A stretch of 5,998 nucleotides of DNA from assembly GCA_905193585.1 (NCBI GenBank), contig CAJJPG010000108.1:1-5998 (forward strand), in the 5' to 3' direction. Each line of letters opens with the position of its first letter. Within the stretch, counting starts at the first letter, position 1. The DNA comes from an uncultured Oscillospiraceae bacterium (lineage in GTDB: Bacteria > Bacillota > Clostridia > Oscillospirales > Acutalibacteraceae). Below the pieces are notes generated by a model. It saw nothing but the letters and a program-made list of their open reading frames with translations, did not search any database and was not told the DNA's origin. The translations under genes and the position numbers were made by a program. This document shows, one piece after another, positions 5,929 to 5,998 of this stretch.

Positions 5929-5998
5929 TTTTTACACCCCTGTATGTTAAAATTTTCGCCTGCCGTTTAAAGCGGATATACTGCTTTGAAAACTCTAT
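5918..5998 (-). CDS. C-terminal end of an upstream gene, partial (possibly PrgI-like)
   Basis: This open frame enters from beyond the window and ends at TAA 5920-5918, overlapping the VirB4-type start by 11 nt. The 26 visible residues are basic and aromatic (FSKQYIRFKRQAKILTYRG). The other two minus-strand frames hit stops within 10 codons or at once. In many Gram-positive conjugation operons the gene before VirB4 encodes a PrgI-family membrane protein whose tail is basic and aromatic like this one, so PrgI is a reasonable guess but unproven from 26 residues. Confidence 0.5.
   Translation of the reverse strand: MEFSKQYIRFKRQAKILTYRGVKNES

Larger units (their letters stand above)
1..5998. mobile_element. 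Internal segment of a probable integrative conjugative element
   Basis: This is an inference from gene content. A VirB4-type ATPase is followed by a tiny membrane peptide of the type common in Firmicutes conjugative elements, then by a DUF6100-like protein and a winged-helix-like protein, all on the minus strand. An ATPase-nuclease gene of cargo type lies in the opposite direction. No ends, integrase, relaxase, oriT or target-site duplication are visible in the window, so limits cannot be given and a conjugative plasmid is equally possible. Confidence 0.6.

Noticed and set aside
1..5998. CRISPR arrays, tRNA or rRNA genes, insertion sequences, attachment sites
   Set aside because: No regularly spaced repeats, cloverleaf-type sequence, transposase motifs or duplicated ends were seen on either strand.

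Overview
The window looks like part of an integrative conjugative element (ICE), or a similar conjugative element, from a low-to-mid GC Gram-positive host, most likely a gut-type Clostridia/Oscillospirales Firmicute. The basis is the kind of genes present (a VirB4/TraE-type conjugation ATPase, a tiny Gly-rich membrane peptide of DUF3789 type, a DUF6100-like protein), the strong GGAGG-type ribosome binding sites, and the use of GTG and TTG starts. No integrase, relaxase, tRNA or element end is inside the window, so the ICE assignment is an inference from content.

Layout, reading the minus strand from high to low coordinates: the tail of an upstream gene (5918-5998, possibly PrgI-like) overlaps the start of a 796-aa VirB4-type ATPase (3538-5928). 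A 38-aa membrane peptide (3391-3507) with an excellent ribosome binding site follows 30 nt later. Transcription then meets a strong hairpin (3382-3417). Beyond an oppositely oriented gene, two more minus-strand genes follow: a 214-aa DUF6100-like protein with a RusA-like motif (1217-1861), and a 345-aa protein with an N-terminal winged-helix-like region (28-1065). The last overlaps the first codons of a further gene leaving the window (1-41).

The odd one out is a plus-strand gene (1963-3378). It encodes a 471-aa ATPase of the archaeal-type AAA+/STAND-related family with a C-terminal DUF234-like PD-(D/E)XK nuclease-like domain. It has its own consensus promoter (1884-1911) and its own terminator (3382-3417), so it is a self-contained transcription unit embedded against the direction of the conjugation genes and looks like cargo.

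How the genes work together: the VirB4-type ATPase would power assembly of the mating channel and the small peptide would sit in the membrane. The RusA-like and winged-helix proteins are plausible DNA-processing or replication functions of the element. The ATPase-nuclease is a plausible accessory (defence, stress or addiction) function. Only the VirB4 call and the ATPase domain call are firm. The 133-nt gap at 1084-1216 holds one arm and part of the other arm of an imperfect inverted repeat and no gene.
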